A stretch of 8,544 bases of DNA from Anaerolineae bacterium. Its GTDB lineage: Bacteria > Chloroflexota > Anaerolineae > 4572-78 > NAK82. The stretch lies in NCBI GenBank assembly GCA_030598425.1, contig JAUVPY010000082.1, positions 1 to 8,544 on the forward strand. Direction: 5' to 3'. The notes under the pieces are model-generated. The model had not been told where the DNA came from, did no database searches, and saw only the letters and a list, made by a program, of their open reading frames with translations. Position numbers and translations under genes: made by a program. Positions 7,379-8,544 of the stretch are shown here, in pieces; position 1 is the first letter of the stretch; the number at the start of each line of letters is the position of its first letter.

Positions 7379-7417
7379 ATGATTCCTGAAGAAACAGCCT
7401 GATCGGGATAGGACCGA

Positions 7418-8257
7418 TCATAGGCCGGGATTTCGTTCCTGAAGAATATCTTCCATCCGCCTTTGGATTTCCGGTTTGAATTCAGGATGGGGCAGAATAT
7501 AAAATCTCTCTTCCCGAATAGCGGTCACAACGTGGTCGGCGACTTGAGCGGGTGGCATGCCTGCCTGCAACACTTGGCGCATCGTATCAACACGATCCTG
7601 CTTCTGACTCTCAGCTTCCACCGGTTCATCCTGGGGCTGGATCGGCTGATTGCGGCCTGCATCTATCAGGCGGGTGTTGACAAAGCCGGGACACAATACC
7701 GACACTTTCACTTTGGCCTGTCGTTCATCCAGGGCCAGATGGGTCGTTTCAGAGAGGGCAACGACGGCGTGTTTGCTGGGGTTGTAGACACCATACTCCC
7801 CGTTAGCCAAAAGCCCGGCAATAGACGCGGTATTGACCACGTGACAGTCGGTATCCTGCTCTAGCATAACAGGTATGAATGACCGAAGGCCGTGGATTAC
7901 GCCCCAGACGTTTACGCCCATTACCCATTCCATAACATCGAGGGGAGTCTCCCACACAGGCCTGTCGGCCATATCGATAACGCCGGCGTTATTGCAGAGG
8001 ATGTGAACTGCGCCGAAGGCGTCCAGTGTCTTCCGGGCCAGTGCTTCCACCTGGTCGGTGCCTGAAACATCGGTTTGCACGGCCAAGACCGTTGCGCCCC
8101 GATCTCTCATTTCTGATTCAACTCGCGCCAGTGCTCCTTGCTCAACATCGCTCAGCACCACTTTCATGCCTTCGGCAGCGAAACGTTCGACCAGACCTCT
8201 CCCAATACCGCTAGCTGCGCCGGTAACGACGGCGACTTTGTCCTTGAAGTCTTGCAT
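7418..8257 (-). CDS. SDR family NAD(P)-dependent oxidoreductase (extended C-terminus)
   Basis: A complete 279-residue short-chain dehydrogenase, about 25-30 residues longer than a minimal classical SDR. Motifs: TGAASGIG at 12-19, Asp37 after strand 2 (VVLSDVE), suggesting NAD, NNAG at 89-92, Asn116, Ser145, Tyr158 and Lys162 (YNPSK), and PGFVNT at 190-195. Instead of the FabG-type VDGG ending it has an insert after PG rich in Gln, Glu and Asp (about 203-222) and ends with AIREERFYILPHPEF and a charged helix, seen in a separate SDR group. The catalytic tetrad is complete, so it should be active on an alcohol or ketone that cannot be named. The two SDRs in this window are divergent. The ribosome site is AGAGG on the minus strand at 8264-8268, 6 bases before ATG. 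It is the first complete gene of the minus-strand run, 98 bases after the HisC-like gene. Confidence 0.93.
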   Translation of the reverse strand: MQDFKDKVAVVTGAASGIGRGLVERFAAEGMKVVLSDVEQGALARVESEMRDRGATVLAVQTDVSGTDQVEALARKTLDAFGAVHILCNNAGVIDMADRPVWETPLDVMEWVMGVNVWGVIHGLRSFIPVMLEQDTDCHVVNTASIAGLLANGEYGVYNPSKHAVVALSETTHLALDERQAKVKVSVLCPGFVNTRLIDAGRNQPIQPQDEPVEAESQKQDRVDTMRQVLQAGMPPAQVADHVVTAIREERFYILPHPEFKPEIQRRMEDILQERNPGL

Positions 8258-8323
8258 TTGCAGCCTCTTCTAGTCTATCAGGTTTCACATCTCAGGAGTA
8301 CATCTGAATGCCCCAGGCTGAGT

Positions 8324-8343
8324 AAAAAAACAATATAGATTGC
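8324..8343 (-). terminator. Weak candidate terminator after the HisC-like gene
   Basis: On the minus strand, 13 bases after the stop codon, CAAT and ATTG (4 base pairs, loop CTAT) are followed by a run of seven T. The stem is very short and AT-rich, so this is a poor intrinsic terminator. The gap 8258-8355 otherwise shows no clear promoter for the downstream SDR gene. Confidence 0.2.
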
Positions 8344-8355
8344 ATCCCCTTAGTT

Positions 8356-8544
8356 TCAGCCGCTGCTGTCCAGCTCCTCAAGGGTCTGTCGCAGTGCTTC
8401 CACCAGGCGCTCGTTGTCCTCAGGCTTTCCAACAGTCACACGAATAGCCTGAGGCATATGGAATGGGTGACATGGGCGAACAATTACCCCACGGCGTAGC
8501 ATAGCTTCAGCCACCGCGTTCGTGTTGTGCTTGAAGTCCACTAG
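8356..8544 (-). CDS. hisC: Histidinol-phosphate aminotransferase-like protein, C-terminal end (5' partial)
   Basis: The frame is open to the right edge of the window, so only the last 62 residues are present. They match the C-terminal domain of fold-type I PLP aminotransferases of the HisC branch: AVAEAMLRRGVIVRP, then IRVTVGKPEDNERLVEAL. The Arg in IRVTVG is the conserved residue that binds the substrate carboxylate. HisC exchanges the amino group between L-histidinol phosphate and 2-oxoglutarate in the cytoplasm. No other histidine gene is visible, and close relatives (phenylalanine or threonine-phosphate type aminotransferases) share this tail, so the exact substrate is open. The catalytic Lys lies outside the window. 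Confidence 0.75.
   Translation of the reverse strand, partial: LVDFKHNTNAVAEAMLRRGVIVRPCHPFHMPQAIRVTVGKPEDNERLVEALRQTLEELDSSG

Noticed and set aside
7463..7864. 133-codon plus-strand ORF opposite the longer SDR
   Set aside because: Antisense to an SDR with a full catalytic tetrad; no ribosome site or domain.
6596..8257. Tandem duplication of SDR genes
   Set aside because: The two proteins differ throughout and have different C-terminal endings; they share only the family motifs.

Overview
The window looks like a piece of a bacterial chromosome of moderately high GC content (by eye, mid to upper 50s percent). It has strong GGAGG-type ribosome binding sites and tightly packed genes. The mix of genes (short-chain dehydrogenases, Gfo/Idh/MocA oxidoreductases, a luciferase-like F420/flavin enzyme, a TIM-barrel isomerase) and the style of the broken MFS transporter suggest Chloroflexota, probably an Anaerolineae-like lineage. 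That placement is an inference from protein style; no rRNA or marker gene is present.

Layout: bases 1-1008 (+) hold the C-terminal part of a thiamine-diphosphate enzyme of the acetolactate synthase superfamily. It converges on a long minus-strand run that fills the rest of the window. In transcription order (right to left) that run is: the C-terminal end of a HisC-like aminotransferase (8544-8356), an SDR (8257-7418), a second SDR (7378-6596), a Gfo/Idh/MocA oxidoreductase (6549-5560), a second Gfo/Idh/MocA oxidoreductase (5544-4498), a luciferase-like oxidoreductase (4501-3575, ATGA overlap with the gene before it), an inverted array of octamer repeats (3570-3409), a dead MFS transporter (3389-2202), and a sugar phosphate isomerase/epimerase of the xylose-isomerase-like TIM-barrel family (2157-1240). 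There is no RNA gene, CRISPR array or recognisable insertion sequence. No gene-free stretch exceeds 300 bases; the longest (1009-1239) and the repeat region (3390-3574) are described below.

How the genes may work together: five consecutive redox enzymes plus an isomerase and a ThDP enzyme are typical of a catabolic cluster for a polyol, inositol-like or other hydroxylated carbon compound. Dehydrogenases would oxidise hydroxyls to ketones, the TIM-barrel enzyme would isomerise or dehydrate, and a ThDP enzyme could cleave a C-C bond. The substrate cannot be read from the sequence, and none of the enzymes can be assigned to a named step. The most distinctive features are the transporter pseudogene with three separate lesions and, beside it, a two-armed array of nine octamers per arm that forms a large imperfect palindrome.
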